Shown here: positions 51,070-59,685 of the stretch, in pieces
How positions within the stretch are numbered: the first letter of the stretch is position 1
Layout of the letters: each line of letters begins with the position of its first letter
NCBI RefSeq assembly: GCF_024298825.1
Contig: NZ_CP101153.1
Span: forward strand, 496,001 to 560,000
Source: Haloglomus salinum
GTDB lineage: Archaea; Halobacteriota; Halobacteria; Halobacteriales; Haloarculaceae
DNA: 64,000 nt
Direction: 5' to 3'
The notes under the pieces: model-generated
The model's database searches: none
What the model was told of the DNA's origin: nothing
The model's input: only the letters and a program-made list of their open reading frames with translations
Program-made: the position numbers and the translations under genes

Positions 51070-52910
51070 TGGCGTCGCAGGTGGTCATCGCGCCGCTGCT
51101 GGCCGCACTCGTGACAGCCATCCTCGCGCTCCTGACGCGCTGGAGTCCGCAGGTCCAGCGGACGCTCTCGGTCGCAGGCGCCGTGGCCTACGTCGTCGGC
51201 GTCGCGGCGCTGTTCCGGGCGGTCCGGCTCGACCCGGACAACCGCCTCGTCTACCAGGTGTCGAACTGGGACGCCCCGTTCGGCATCACGCTCGTGGCGG
51301 ACCCGCTATCCGTGCTGTTGCTCGCGCTCGCGGCGGTCGTCTCGCTCGTCGCCACCGTCTACAGCGTCCGTGCCATCGACCGCGAGGGCCAGCGCCTCTC
51401 CTACCACGCGCTGTATCACTTCATGGTCGTCGGCATCACGGGGGCGTTCCTCACCGGCGACATCTTCAACCTGTTCGTCTGGTTCGAGGTGATGCTGATG
51501 TCCTCGTACGTGCTGGTGGCGTTCTACAGCGGCCCCGACAGCACCCGCGCCGCGCTCCAGTACGCCGTCCTCAACCTGCTCGGGAGCGCGGTGATGCTGC
51601 TGGCCATCGGCGGCCTCTACGCCACGACCGGGACGCTCAACATGGCCGACATGGCCCGCCGGCTGGCCGAACCCGCCGCGTACGGCATCGACCCGGCACC
51701 CGTCCTCGGCATCTCGTCCGTGCTGCTCGTCGTGTTCCTGCTGAAGGCGGGCGTCGTCCCGTTCCAGTTCTGGGTCCCCGACGCCTATCGGGCCGCACCG
51801 GCACCGGCGACGGCGATGCTTGCCGGCGTCGTGAAGAAGGTCGGTGTCTACGCCGTCATCCGGCTCTACTTCACGGTCTTCGCGGCCGCACCCCTCGCGG
51901 TGTCGCTGCCCGGCATCGAGGGGGGCCCGGAACTGGGCTTCCTGGCCTTCTTCGGGCCCATCCTCTTCCTGATGGCCACCGCGAGCACCATCCTCGGTGG
52001 TATCGGTGCCATCGACCAGCCCGACATGGAGGGCCTGTTCGCCTACTCCTCCATCGCCCAGGTCGGATTCATCATGCTCCCGCTCGCGGTGGCCGCGACC
52101 GCCACCGAGCCGGCGGTCCGAACCCTCGGCATCGCGGCCGCGCTCGTCTACAGCGTCAACCACGGGCTGGCGAAGGGGCTGCTGTTCATGGCCGTCGGCG
52201 CCGTCGAGGACGCCGTCGGCTCCACGCGCCTGTCCGACCTCGGCGGCCTGACGGAGGCCGCGCCGGTCCTCTCGGGGACCTTCCTCATCGGTACGCTCTC
52301 GCTTGTGGGTATCCCGCCGCTGACGGGCTTCTTCGCGAAGCTCCTCGTCTTCGACACAGCTGTCCGGGCCGGGGCACCGGTCGCGCTGGCGGTCGCGCTC
52401 GTCGGTGCGGTCCTCACCATCGCGTACGTCACCCGCGCGTGGAACCGCGCCTTCTGGGGCGAACCCGGTCCCCGGGTCCGTGCCGCGGCGGTCGCCGCGC
52501 TGGCCGGGGCGGGCGGGGATTCGGGGGACACCGCGCTGGCGGACGGCGGGCAGGCGGGCGACGGCGACGACCACGTCGGCCACGACGACGTGCCGAGCAG
52601 CCACGAGGGAGCCCACGACGACCACGACAGCCACGGTGACGACGTGTCGGCTGCTGCGAGCATCGCCGACCCCGTCCTCGTGACCTGCACGCTGGCGCTG
52701 GCGGTCCTGCTGGTCGCGCTCGGTATCGGCTTCGACCCGCTCTACACGGCCACCACGCAGGCCGCGAGCGCCGCCCTCGACACGGGCGCCTACGTCGACG
52801 CCGTCGACCCGACGACCGCGGGCGAGGCCCTCGCCGGCGATGGTGGGGGCGGTGGCGGCGGGCACGACATCGAGACCCTCCGGGACCTGTTCGGAGGTGA
52901 CGGCCGATGA
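51069..52910 (+). CDS. mrpD: Mrp antiporter subunit D
   Basis: A 613-residue NuoN/NuoM-like proton-pumping subunit with about 14 helices. Family features include SYHALYHFMVVGITGAFLTG, GVVPFQFWVPDAYRAAPAPA and YSSIAQVGFIMLPL. An unusual hydrophilic insert at about 480-535 contains a His/Asp-rich run (DDHVGHDDVPSSHEGAHDDH) before the last helix; ordinary MrpD lacks it. The stop overlaps mrpE (ATGA). Confidence 0.93.
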   Translation: MASQVVIAPLLAALVTAILALLTRWSPQVQRTLSVAGAVAYVVGVAALFRAVRLDPDNRLVYQVSNWDAPFGITLVADPLSVLLLALAAVVSLVATVYSVRAIDREGQRLSYHALYHFMVVGITGAFLTGDIFNLFVWFEVMLMSSYVLVAFYSGPDSTRAALQYAVLNLLGSAVMLLAIGGLYATTGTLNMADMARRLAEPAAYGIDPAPVLGISSVLLVVFLLKAGVVPFQFWVPDAYRAAPAPATAMLAGVVKKVGVYAVIRLYFTVFAAAPLAVSLPGIEGGPELGFLAFFGPILFLMATASTILGGIGAIDQPDMEGLFAYSSIAQVGFIMLPLAVAATATEPAVRTLGIAAALVYSVNHGLAKGLLFMAVGAVEDAVGSTRLSDLGGLTEAAPVLSGTFLIGTLSLVGIPPLTGFFAKLLVFDTAVRAGAPVALAVALVGAVLTIAYVTRAWNRAFWGEPGPRVRAAAVAALAGAGGDSGDTALADGGQAGDGDDHVGHDDVPSSHEGAHDDHDSHGDDVSAAASIADPVLVTCTLALAVLLVALGIGFDPLYTATTQAASAALDTGAYVDAVDPTTAGEALAGDGGGGGGGHDIETLRDLFGGDGR

Positions 52911-53530
52911 CCCGTCGCTGGCTCGCGAACGGCCTGGCGCTGGCGGTCCTGTGGCTGTTCGTCCGCGGTGTCGACCCGACACCGCTCCCGAGCGGACTGG
53001 TCGTCATCGCCGAGGAGCTCGTCATCGGCCTGCTCGTGGGGCTCCCGACGGCGTTCGCGCTCCGGGCGTTCTACGCGGACGAGTTCGCCGTTCGCCCCTC
53101 GCTCCGGGTCGTTCCGTACGCTGCCCGGTACATCGCGGTCTTCGTCCGGGAGCTGTTGACGGCGAACGTCGACGTGGCCTACCGCGTCCTCGCGCCGTCG
53201 ATGCCCATCGAGCCCGATGTCGTCGCGGTCCCGCTCCGCGTCGAGTCCGACGCCGCCATCACCACCATCGCGAACTCCATCACACTCACCCCCGGCACGC
53301 TCACCATGGACCACGACGCCGAGACCAACACGCTGTACGTGCACGCCATCAACTGTCAGGATCACGCATCCGTCGTCGCACCCATCCGGACCTGGGAGGA
53401 CTACGCGCTGGTCATCTTCGAGGGGCGCGACCCCTCGACGCCGGTTCCCGGCCCCGACCCCGGTCAGCCGTCGGCCGACGGCGGCACGCCCGGGGCGGCG
53501 GCGAACGGAGGTGAGTCGGATGGCGAATGA
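52907..53530 (+). CDS. mrpE: Mrp antiporter subunit E
   Basis: A 207-residue MnhE-type protein: two N-terminal helices (WLANGLALAVLWLFVRGV; VVIAEELVIGLLVGLPTAF) and a cytoplasmic domain with NSITLTPGTLTMD and LYVHAINC typical of MrpE. An acidic Pro/Gly-rich tail follows. The stop overlaps the start of mrpF by 11 bases. Confidence 0.92.
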   Translation: MTRRWLANGLALAVLWLFVRGVDPTPLPSGLVVIAEELVIGLLVGLPTAFALRAFYADEFAVRPSLRVVPYAARYIAVFVRELLTANVDVAYRVLAPSMPIEPDVVAVPLRVESDAAITTIANSITLTPGTLTMDHDAETNTLYVHAINCQDHASVVAPIRTWEDYALVIFEGRDPSTPVPGPDPGQPSADGGTPGAAANGGESDGE

Positions 53531-53807
53531 GGCCGCGTTCCTCGACCCCGTCCTGCTGGCGGCGCTCGTCCTCTCGGCGGCCATCACGCTGGTCGCGGGC
53601 TACCGGGTCATCGTCGGCCCGACGACGCCCGACCGCGTCGTGGCGCTGGACGTCATCGGGACGAACGTGGTCGCCATCGCCGCGCTGTACGCGATGTTCT
53701 CCGCCCGCGGCCTCTTCGCCGACGTGGCGCTCGTGCTCGCCATCATCGGCTTCATCAGCACCATCACGGTCGCGCGCTACGTGACCGAGGGGGACATCAT
53801 CGAGTGA
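53520..53807 (+). CDS. mrpF: Mrp antiporter subunit F
   Basis: A 95-residue three-helix subunit: VLLAALVLSAAITLVAGYRV, the conserved GPTTPDRVVALDVIGTNVVA and LVLAIIGFISTITVARY. Starts at the ATG 53520-53522 inside the end of mrpE, overlapping by 11 bases, and ends overlapping mrpG (GTGA). Confidence 0.93.
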   Translation: MANEAAFLDPVLLAALVLSAAITLVAGYRVIVGPTTPDRVVALDVIGTNVVAIAALYAMFSARGLFADVALVLAIIGFISTITVARYVTEGDIIE

Positions 53808-54271
53808 CCATGTTCGACACCACCATCGCCCCGACCGCGCTCGCTCGCATCCTCGACCCCGTCGTGCTCGTCTCGGAGAGCGGTGGGCCCCCGACGGTCG
53901 GCCCCATCAGAGGGGCTGTCGTCGTCGCGCTCGTCGCGCTCGGGGCCTTCTTCCTCATCGTGGGGACCGTCGGCCTCGTCCGGCTCCCGGACATCTACAA
54001 CCGGATGCACGCAACCAGCAAGGCGACCACCATCGGCGCCGCGTCCATCCTGCTGGCCAACACGGCCTACTTCGGGCCGCGGGGGGCCGGACTCGTCTCG
54101 CTGGTCGGCATCGTCTTCCTGTTCGTCACCGCCCCGACGGGGTCGCACATGATCAGTCGGGCCGCCCAGCGGATGGGTGTCGACTTCGCCGGCGACGTGA
54201 CCTGGCCGGGTGCGAGCGGCGACGTCGACGACCCCACCGAGTCCGACGGGACCGAACCGGCTGACGACTGA
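53804..54271 (+). CDS. mrpG: Mrp antiporter subunit G
   Basis: A 155-residue subunit with three helices and the MrpG motif GTVGLVRLPDIYNRMHATSKATTIG. The C-terminal 30 residues are acidic. It begins at GTG 53804 overlapping mrpF, or at ATG 53810. It closes the operon; the next gene is on the other strand. The order A, B, microprotein, C, D, E, F, G follows the common seven-gene Mrp order apart from the extra gene. Confidence 0.92.
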   Translation: MTMFDTTIAPTALARILDPVVLVSESGGPPTVGPIRGAVVVALVALGAFFLIVGTVGLVRLPDIYNRMHATSKATTIGAASILLANTAYFGPRGAGLVSLVGIVFLFVTAPTGSHMISRAAQRMGVDFAGDVTWPGASGDVDDPTESDGTEPADD

Positions 54272-54301
54272 GCACCAGGGCCACGCTCCCCCCTCACGCT
54301 C

Positions 54302-55081
54302 TCAGTACCAGGTCATCCCGGCGTCGATGCCGATCTCCTGTGCCGTGATATGTCGACCGCGCTCGCTGGCGAGGTACGCCACCTGCTCGGCGACCTCCGC
54401 GGCGTCGGTCATGTAGTCCGGGAGCGCGAAGTCGTCGGGGCCCATGCTGGCCGGTTCGGCCCGCTCGACGGCCGCGAGTTCGGCCTGCTTCGCGACGACC
54501 TCCTCGATACGCGGCCCCTCGACCGGCCCCGGCAGGACCGTGTTGACGGTGACGCCATCCCGTCCGAGTTCGTAGGCCAGCGTCCGCGTCATCCCGACGA
54601 GTGCCATCTTCGAGGCCGCGTACGGGAGCCGGTTGACGTAGGGGCGTTTGCCGCCGATGGAGCCGATGTTGACGACGCTCCCTCGCTCGGACGCCCGGAG
54701 ATGCTCCTCGGCGTGTTTGGCACAGAGGAACGGCCCGACCACGTTCACCTCCTGCGTGTGCCGGAAGTCGTCGGCGTCGATGCGGTGGACCGGTTCGACC
54801 GGGCCGCCGATGCCGGCGTTGTTGACCAGACAATCCAGCCCACCGAACTCCTCGACCGTCGCCGCGACCACCGCGGCCACGTCCTCCTCGTCGGTCACGT
54901 CCGTCTCCACCGCGACGGCTGCTCCACCCGCATCCGCGACCATGTCGGCGGTCTCGTCGATGGCGTCCCCACTGCGGGCCGCACAGACGACGTTGGCGCC
55001 GTAGCTCCCGAACGTCGTGGCTATCTCTCGACCGATTCCCTGCGAGGCACCCGTCACGAGCGCCGTCGTTCCCTCGAGCAT
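54302..55081 (-). CDS. Short-chain dehydrogenase/reductase
   Basis: A 259-residue classical SDR with TGASQGIGR, NNAGIGGPVE, the catalytic Ser in NIGSIGG, YAASK and the C-terminal TAQEIGIDAGMTW. The acidic residue after the second strand is replaced by AARSG, consistent with NADP(H). It resembles 3-ketoacyl-ACP reductase-like and sugar dehydrogenase-like SDRs. Substrate unknown. ATG at 55079-55081. Confidence 0.9.
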   Translation of the reverse strand: MLEGTTALVTGASQGIGREIATTFGSYGANVVCAARSGDAIDETADMVADAGGAAVAVETDVTDEEDVAAVVAATVEEFGGLDCLVNNAGIGGPVEPVHRIDADDFRHTQEVNVVGPFLCAKHAEEHLRASERGSVVNIGSIGGKRPYVNRLPYAASKMALVGMTRTLAYELGRDGVTVNTVLPGPVEGPRIEEVVAKQAELAAVERAEPASMGPDDFALPDYMTDAAEVAEQVAYLASERGRHITAQEIGIDAGMTWY

Positions 55082-55127
55082 GACCGAGGGGTCGGGTGGC
55101 CAGGGATTAAGCGTTCGCGTACGGGAG

Positions 55128-55505
55128 TCAGGTGGTAGCGTACATCGAGCGTGTCCGGACGTACCCCCCGACGACGCTACCGAGGACGGAGACGCTGACG
55201 GTGTACAGTCCGGCCAGGAGGAGCCAGACGAGTCCCACCGTCGGAATGAGCGTCAGCAGCGTCGACACGTCGTACCCGGACGACCCCCACACCAGCGACA
55301 GTCCCGACGCACCCACCACGAGTGTGGCGAGCACGGTCAGGACCCCACCGGCACGGGCGCCTGCCCGGAGGCGGTCGCTCGTCCGACCCGTCGTCCGGTA
55401 CCCCACCACGAAGCCGACCGTCAGCGGGACCAGTACCGTCCCCACCGCGACGGCGGCCGGCAGGAGGTACCTGCTCATCGACCCCCAATCGGGAAGCGGA
55501 GACAT
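55128..55505 (-). CDS. Haloarchaeal four-helix membrane protein
   Basis: A 125-residue protein with about four hydrophobic segments (LLPAAVAVGTVLVPLTVGF; VLTVLATLVVGASGLSLVW; STLLTLIPTVGLVWLLLAGL; VSVSVLGSVVGGYV). A central glycine/arginine stretch (TTGRTSDRLRAGARAGG) resembles small haloarchaeal DUF5518-like proteins, but I am not certain. The start at the ATG 55503-55505 (MSPLPDWGSM) or ATG 55478. Confidence 0.68.
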   Translation of the reverse strand: MSPLPDWGSMSRYLLPAAVAVGTVLVPLTVGFVVGYRTTGRTSDRLRAGARAGGVLTVLATLVVGASGLSLVWGSSGYDVSTLLTLIPTVGLVWLLLAGLYTVSVSVLGSVVGGYVRTRSMYATT

Positions 55506-55608
55506 ACCTGTTGAACGTGTGTTCAGCAAGTAGTTCTTTTTGCCGGCTTTGACCGGTTATTCAATAGAGCCCGGGAGGGGTCGAGTCGTCTCCGCCGCCG
55601 AGCACACG

Positions 55609-56778
55609 TTACCCCCCATCCGGGTCGTCGAGTTCGGCAGCGAGCTCCTCCGCCACCCGGATGCCGAGCGCGTCCTTGCTTCCCACGAACTCCGTGATGG
55701 TCGATCCGCGGACGAACAGCGTCCGGGTCTCGGCGTCTCCCAGGACGGAGGCGTCGTTCCCAACGACGAACGCCAGCCCCGCCCGGTCGAGGGTCTCGCG
55801 CGCCTTCGCGACGAGTTCGTCGTCGTCGCCGCTCGTCTCCAGTTTGAAACCGACGACCGTGAGGTCCGGGTACTCCCCGCCGACGGTGTCGATGAGCTTC
55901 GGTGTCGGCTCCAGTTCGAGCGTCAGCTCCTGACCCGAGCGGAGCTTCTCCTCGCTCGGCGCGACCGTGTAGTCGGAGATGGCGGCCGCGCTCACCAGTG
56001 CGTCCGCGTCGTCGGCGTGGGCGCGCACGCCGTCGAGCATCTCGGCGGCGCTCTCGACCTGCTCGACGGTCGCGTACACCGTGTCCGGGCCGTCGTGGAC
56101 CAGCGTCACGTCCGCCCCGAGGACGTAGCACGCCCGCGCGACGGCGCGACCGGTCCGCCCGGAGGCACGGTTGGTGATGGTTCTGACGGGATCGATGCGC
56201 TCGCTCGTCGCCCCACTCGTGACGACGACGTGGCGCCCGGCCAGCGGCGTCGACCCCGCCGCGCGAGCGACCTCGGTCACGATGTCGTCCTCGGCGGCGA
56301 TCTTCGCCTTCCCCTCCTCCAGCCGCGGGTCGGCGAAGTCGACGCCCCACTCCTCGAGGCGGTCCAGCGAGGCGAGGACGCCCGGGTGGTCGTACATCGG
56401 CTCGTGCATGGCCGGCGCGACCACCACGGGGATATCCGTACCGAGCGCCACTGTCGCACAGGTCGTCACGGGCGTGTCGTCGACCGCGGCGGCCATCTTG
56501 CCGACGGTGTTGGCGGTGGCCGGCGCCACGAGGAACACGTCCGCCCAGCCGTCACGCCCGCAGAGCTCGACGTGTTCGACGGCGCCCGTGATCTCCGTGA
56601 CCACGCCGTGCTCCGTGGCGAACTCCAGTGCCCACGGGTGGATGATGCCCGTCGCGGCGTCGGTGGTGACCGCACGCACCTGGGCCCCGTGGCGACGTAG
56701 CTCGTGCGCCAGCTCGACCGTCTTCACCGCCGCGATGGAGCCCGACACCCCCAGCGCGACGTTCACACCCTCCAGCAT
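55609..56778 (-). CDS. coaBC: Bifunctional phosphopantothenoylcysteine synthase/decarboxylase
   Basis: A 389-residue fusion. The N-terminal CoaC flavoprotein domain has VSGSIAAVKTVELA, the catalytic His in AVEHVEL, APATANTVGKMA and PAMHEPMYDHP. The C-terminal CoaB ligase domain has VVTSGATSERIDPVRTITNRASG, DALVSAAAISDY and VVGFKLET. Together they make 4'-phosphopantetheine from phosphopantothenate and cysteine for CoA. The ATG at 56776-56778 is the family's usual start (MLEGVNVALGVSGS). Confidence 0.94.
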   Translation of the reverse strand: MLEGVNVALGVSGSIAAVKTVELAHELRRHGAQVRAVTTDAATGIIHPWALEFATEHGVVTEITGAVEHVELCGRDGWADVFLVAPATANTVGKMAAAVDDTPVTTCATVALGTDIPVVVAPAMHEPMYDHPGVLASLDRLEEWGVDFADPRLEEGKAKIAAEDDIVTEVARAAGSTPLAGRHVVVTSGATSERIDPVRTITNRASGRTGRAVARACYVLGADVTLVHDGPDTVYATVEQVESAAEMLDGVRAHADDADALVSAAAISDYTVAPSEEKLRSGQELTLELEPTPKLIDTVGGEYPDLTVVGFKLETSGDDDELVAKARETLDRAGLAFVVGNDASVLGDAETRTLFVRGSTITEFVGSKDALGIRVAEELAAELDDPDGG

Positions 56779-56841
56779 AGCCCGCCGTTGATGCCTGGGG
56801 GTATTGAGTCCCCCGCACGACGCGTGCGGGGCCGGCCGACG

Positions 56842-56850
56842 AAAGATATA
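56842..56850 (+). promoter_or_regulatory. TATA-like box before the two-helix protein gene
   Basis: AAAGATATA about 30 bases before the ATG at 56877. It supports a short independently transcribed gene. Confidence 0.5.
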
Positions 56851-56876
56851 ACGTCCTGCTGAACACCCGGTCAAGC

Positions 56877-57101
56877 ATGCGCCAGGCGAACATCGTTACC
56901 GGGCCGGTCCTGGCCCTGCTCGGGCTGGTCATGCTCGCCGCGGCGCCGGTACTGGGTGAGCGGGGCTGTCTCGTCGGCTCGCTCACCACGGGCGCCTGTG
57001 GCACCGGCGGCAACCTGATGACCGCGCTCGGGGTCACGCTGGGGCTCGTCTTCCTCCTCGTGGGGTACGCCGCCTTCACGCGCGGCCTGACCGGCTACTG
57101 A
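56877..57101 (+). CDS. Small two-helix membrane protein
   Basis: A 74-residue protein with helices at about 8-26 (TGPVLALLGLVMLAAAPVL) and 46-66 (LMTALGVTLGLVFLLVGYAA) separated by a Gly/Cys loop (ERGCLVGSLTTGACGTGG). Two Cys in the loop could pair outside the cell. No family recognised. The TATA-like box and codon composition support it. Confidence 0.72.
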   Translation: MRQANIVTGPVLALLGLVMLAAAPVLGERGCLVGSLTTGACGTGGNLMTALGVTLGLVFLLVGYAAFTRGLTGY

Positions 57102-57132
57102 GCCGTCGGGTGTCCCGTTTCCCGTCGTCCCG

Positions 57133-57963
57133 CTAGTCGTCGCCCTCGCCGTCAGTCTCCGCCTCCCGCGCCCGCTTGGCCACCACGCTCGGGTGCATCG
57201 TCGGCTCGTCGGGGTGGGGCTCGGCGAACGCCTCCCGCATCCGCTCGATGGACGCCTGCTCGCGGCGCTCGCGCTCCTCGGCCGGGACCTCCTCGCAGCC
57301 CGGCGGGACCTCGCGGTCGCGCTCGCTGAAGTATCCCTCCGGGACGACCCAGTCGTGGTAGAACGGCACCTCGCTGTCCTCGACGACCGCGAGGCCAGCC
57401 TCCGCGCCGTGACCGGCGCAGACGACGGTCTGGTGGGCCTTGGTCGCCAGTCGTCCGGCCGCGTACAGCCCCTCCACGGCCGTCCGGCCGCAGTCGTCGT
57501 CCGTGTCGACATAGGTCTTCGAGCCCCGCTCCAGCAGCGCGACGCCACTGTCCTCGAGATACGAGGCGTCGTTCCAGGACGATGCCACGACGAACGGCGC
57601 CGTCAGGACCGTCTCGTCGTCCGTCCGCTCGACCCTGAGGGCGTGTGCGTCCTCGTCCGGGTCGATGTCCGTCACGCGTCCCTCGAGGAACGCCGCCCCG
57701 TTCGTCCCCGCCTGCTCGGCGAGCAGGTCGAGGAACAGCCGCGCGTTCACGCCGGCCGGGAAGCCGGGGACGTTCTCCAGATGCGCGTTCCGTCGGAGGA
57801 TGGACTCGCCGTCATCAATCACGAGCGTCTCCAGCCCGGCACGTGCCGTGAAGGTCGCTGCCGTCAGGCCGGCGACGCCACCGCCGACGACGATGACGTC
57901 CGGGTCCGTGGGTGGCTCGTCGCTGGTCGCGCGCTCGGCCGTCGTATCGTCAGTCTCGCTCAT
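57133..57963 (-). CDS. FAD-binding thioredoxin-reductase-like protein, minimal
   Basis: A 276-residue flavoprotein with the FAD fold PDVIVVGGGVAGLTAATFTA and the closing FAD motif VEGLYAAGRLATKAHQTVVC. It resembles thioredoxin-reductase-type enzymes but lacks the separate NADPH-binding domain and the redox CxxC, leaving about 200 residues of FAD domain plus an acidic/basic C-terminal extension (about 215-276). The N-terminal 20 residues are acidic and likely disordered. Function unknown; an electron-transfer or ferredoxin-linked role is possible. ATG at 57961-57963. Confidence 0.78.
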   Translation of the reverse strand: MSETDDTTAERATSDEPPTDPDVIVVGGGVAGLTAATFTARAGLETLVIDDGESILRRNAHLENVPGFPAGVNARLFLDLLAEQAGTNGAAFLEGRVTDIDPDEDAHALRVERTDDETVLTAPFVVASSWNDASYLEDSGVALLERGSKTYVDTDDDCGRTAVEGLYAAGRLATKAHQTVVCAGHGAEAGLAVVEDSEVPFYHDWVVPEGYFSERDREVPPGCEEVPAEERERREQASIERMREAFAEPHPDEPTMHPSVVAKRAREAETDGEGDD

Positions 57964-58045
57964 ATCTGCAGTCGACCACCGGCCGACAGGAACCTGACGG
58001 TTCGCCCCACGGAACGCTTACGGCCGCGCGGGGCGACACCCGGAC

Positions 58046-58579
58046 GTGGACACCGTCGAGGTCAGCACCGTCGTCTACATCCCGCCCGCGGAGGCCCACG
58101 AGTTCCTGGTGGACTTCCCGGGGTACGCCCGGTACTCGGAGTATCTCGACCGGGTCGACCAGCACGGCGATGGCAGCCCGGGCACGGAGTACGACCTCCA
58201 CTTCTCGTGGTGGAAGCTACACTACACCGCCCGGTCGCGCGTGGTCGCGGTGGAGCCGCCGGACCGGCTGGACTGGACGGTCGTCAAGGACATCGACGCG
58301 CGTGGCCGCTGGGTGGTCGAGGAACTCCCCGACGAGGAGGTGCCACCCGACCGGGCACACGCGACCCGCGTGCGCCTGCAGATACAGTTCTTCCCCGACT
58401 CGGCCGACGAGAACGCCGTCGACCTCCCCCGGTTCGTCTCCATCGGCTGGGTCGTCGAGAGGGTGAAACCCCTCATCCAGGAGGAGGCAGAGCGCATCGT
58501 CCGGCGTATCGTCGCCGACCTCGAGGGCGAACCCCGCGACGTGGACCTGGAGATCCACACCACCCCCGATTCGGTCTGA
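58046..58579 (+). CDS. SRPBCC/START-like lipid-binding protein
   Basis: A 177-residue soluble protein of the START/coenzyme-Q-binding (COQ10-like) group: VVYIPPAEAHEFLVDFPGYARYSEYLDRV at the N-terminus, DLHFSWWKLHYTARSRVVAVEPPDRLDW in the middle and a long C-terminal helix (VERVKPLIQEEAERIVRRIV). Such proteins hold hydrophobic ligands such as quinones. The start is GTG at 58046, with a cgcttacg box about 25-30 bases upstream. Confidence 0.83.
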   Translation: MDTVEVSTVVYIPPAEAHEFLVDFPGYARYSEYLDRVDQHGDGSPGTEYDLHFSWWKLHYTARSRVVAVEPPDRLDWTVVKDIDARGRWVVEELPDEEVPPDRAHATRVRLQIQFFPDSADENAVDLPRFVSIGWVVERVKPLIQEEAERIVRRIVADLEGEPRDVDLEIHTTPDSV

Positions 58580-58645
58580 TGGCGACTGTCCCGCATTGTG
58601 GGATTCGGCGGAACGCGAATACCCCGTCGTCCCGTAGTCATACGC

Positions 58646-58942
58646 ATGAGTGGAACTGAAGCCCGGACGGACGCCGAGCCGGTCCGCGTGTGGCTCGTCG
58701 AGCGGACGTACTCCGACGACGAGCAGAACCTCATCATCAGCACCTACGCCACGCCCGACGGCGAGCGCTACTACCGCCAGGAGCGCGCCCTGACGACGTT
58801 CTCGGGGACCGACAGCGGGACGCCTGTCTCCCGGGAGGTGGCCGCCTCGGACCTCGGGACGAGCGACCCCGAGGAGCGCGAGCGCTACGCGGCCGAGGCC
58901 GCACGGATGGCCGAGAGACACGAGCGGGACGAGCGGCTCTGA
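58646..58942 (+). CDS. Haloarchaeal small acidic protein
   Basis: A 98-residue soluble protein with the pattern VRVWLVERTYSDDEQNLI, TYATPDGERYYRQERAL and a C-terminal helix rich in Glu/Arg. I do not recognise a named family. Starts at the ATG 58646; it is on the same strand as the SRPBCC gene 66 bases upstream, so they may form a pair. Confidence 0.72.
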   Translation: MSGTEARTDAEPVRVWLVERTYSDDEQNLIISTYATPDGERYYRQERALTTFSGTDSGTPVSREVAASDLGTSDPEERERYAAEAARMAERHERDERL

Positions 58943-58999
58943 AGGTTCGACATGACTCTCGGTACGATGGACGGGCAGCAGAAGACCGTGTGACCGGTG

Positions 59000-59566
59000 C
59001 TACTCGTCGGGCGTCTCGTAGTCGCCGCCGTACTTCATGAAGAAGTACGCCAATCCGAGCGTCGAGACCATCCCGAAGCCGGTGGCGATACCGAGCGTCT
59101 TCGCGGAGTCCGGAATCTCCGGCGGGCCGCTGACCGGCTCCGGCGTCGGTGAGGAGCCGTCCTCGTTGACGACGACCTTGCCGGCCATCCCCGGCTTGTG
59201 GGGGAAGCAGACGTACTCGTACTCGCCTTTCGTCTCGAAGGTGTGCTCGTAGGTGTGACCCTCGTTGTAGGTCGTGGTCTCGGAGCCCTCGGTCCCCTCC
59301 CAGCCGGCACCCTCGGGCTGGGAGTTGACGACGATGTTGTGGTTGTTGGAGTCCCACTCCCACTTGACCGTCTCGCCGGCGGCGACGTAGACGGTCGCAG
59401 GCTCGAAGACGAGGTCGCCACCGGGGCCGACGGTGACGGTGGCGGCCTGGGCTGCGGCGCTCCCACTCGTGACGGCCACACCGCCCGCGGCAGCGGCACC
59501 GCCGGTCGCCGCGCGGAGGAACCCACGACGGCTCACCTGCCCGGCGGACGAATCCTGTCCTGTCAT
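59000..59566 (-). CDS. Halocyanin-like blue copper protein
   Basis: A 188-residue exported protein. The Tat signal SRRGFLRAATGG is followed by a cupredoxin domain: His in SNNHNIVVNS, then Cys-His-Met ligands in YVCFPHKPGMAGKV, the type I copper set. A C-terminal helix (TLGIATGFGMVSTLGLAYFF) anchors it with a short cytoplasmic tail. Halocyanins carry electrons at the outer face of the membrane to terminal oxidases. It lacks a lipobox. Start at the ATG 59564-59566. Confidence 0.9.
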   Translation of the reverse strand: MTGQDSSAGQVSRRGFLRAATGGAAAAGGVAVTSGSAAAQAATVTVGPGGDLVFEPATVYVAAGETVKWEWDSNNHNIVVNSQPEGAGWEGTEGSETTTYNEGHTYEHTFETKGEYEYVCFPHKPGMAGKVVVNEDGSSPTPEPVSGPPEIPDSAKTLGIATGFGMVSTLGLAYFFMKYGGDYETPDE

Positions 59567-59685
59567 GTCCGTCCCTAACTACTACCCGCCCCTGAATATA
59601 TCGATTCGCGGCCGGCACGGCGGCACCCGAGCCCCACGCTCCAGTGTCCGGCGAGCCACCGCGACGTGCGGGGCCCGTTCGGACG

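Noticed and set aside
56384-56414. His replacing Asn in the CoaC PAMN-type motif (PAMHEPMY)
   Set aside because: A histidine at this place is, as far as I recall, common in many CoaBC proteins, so it is not a sign of lost activity.
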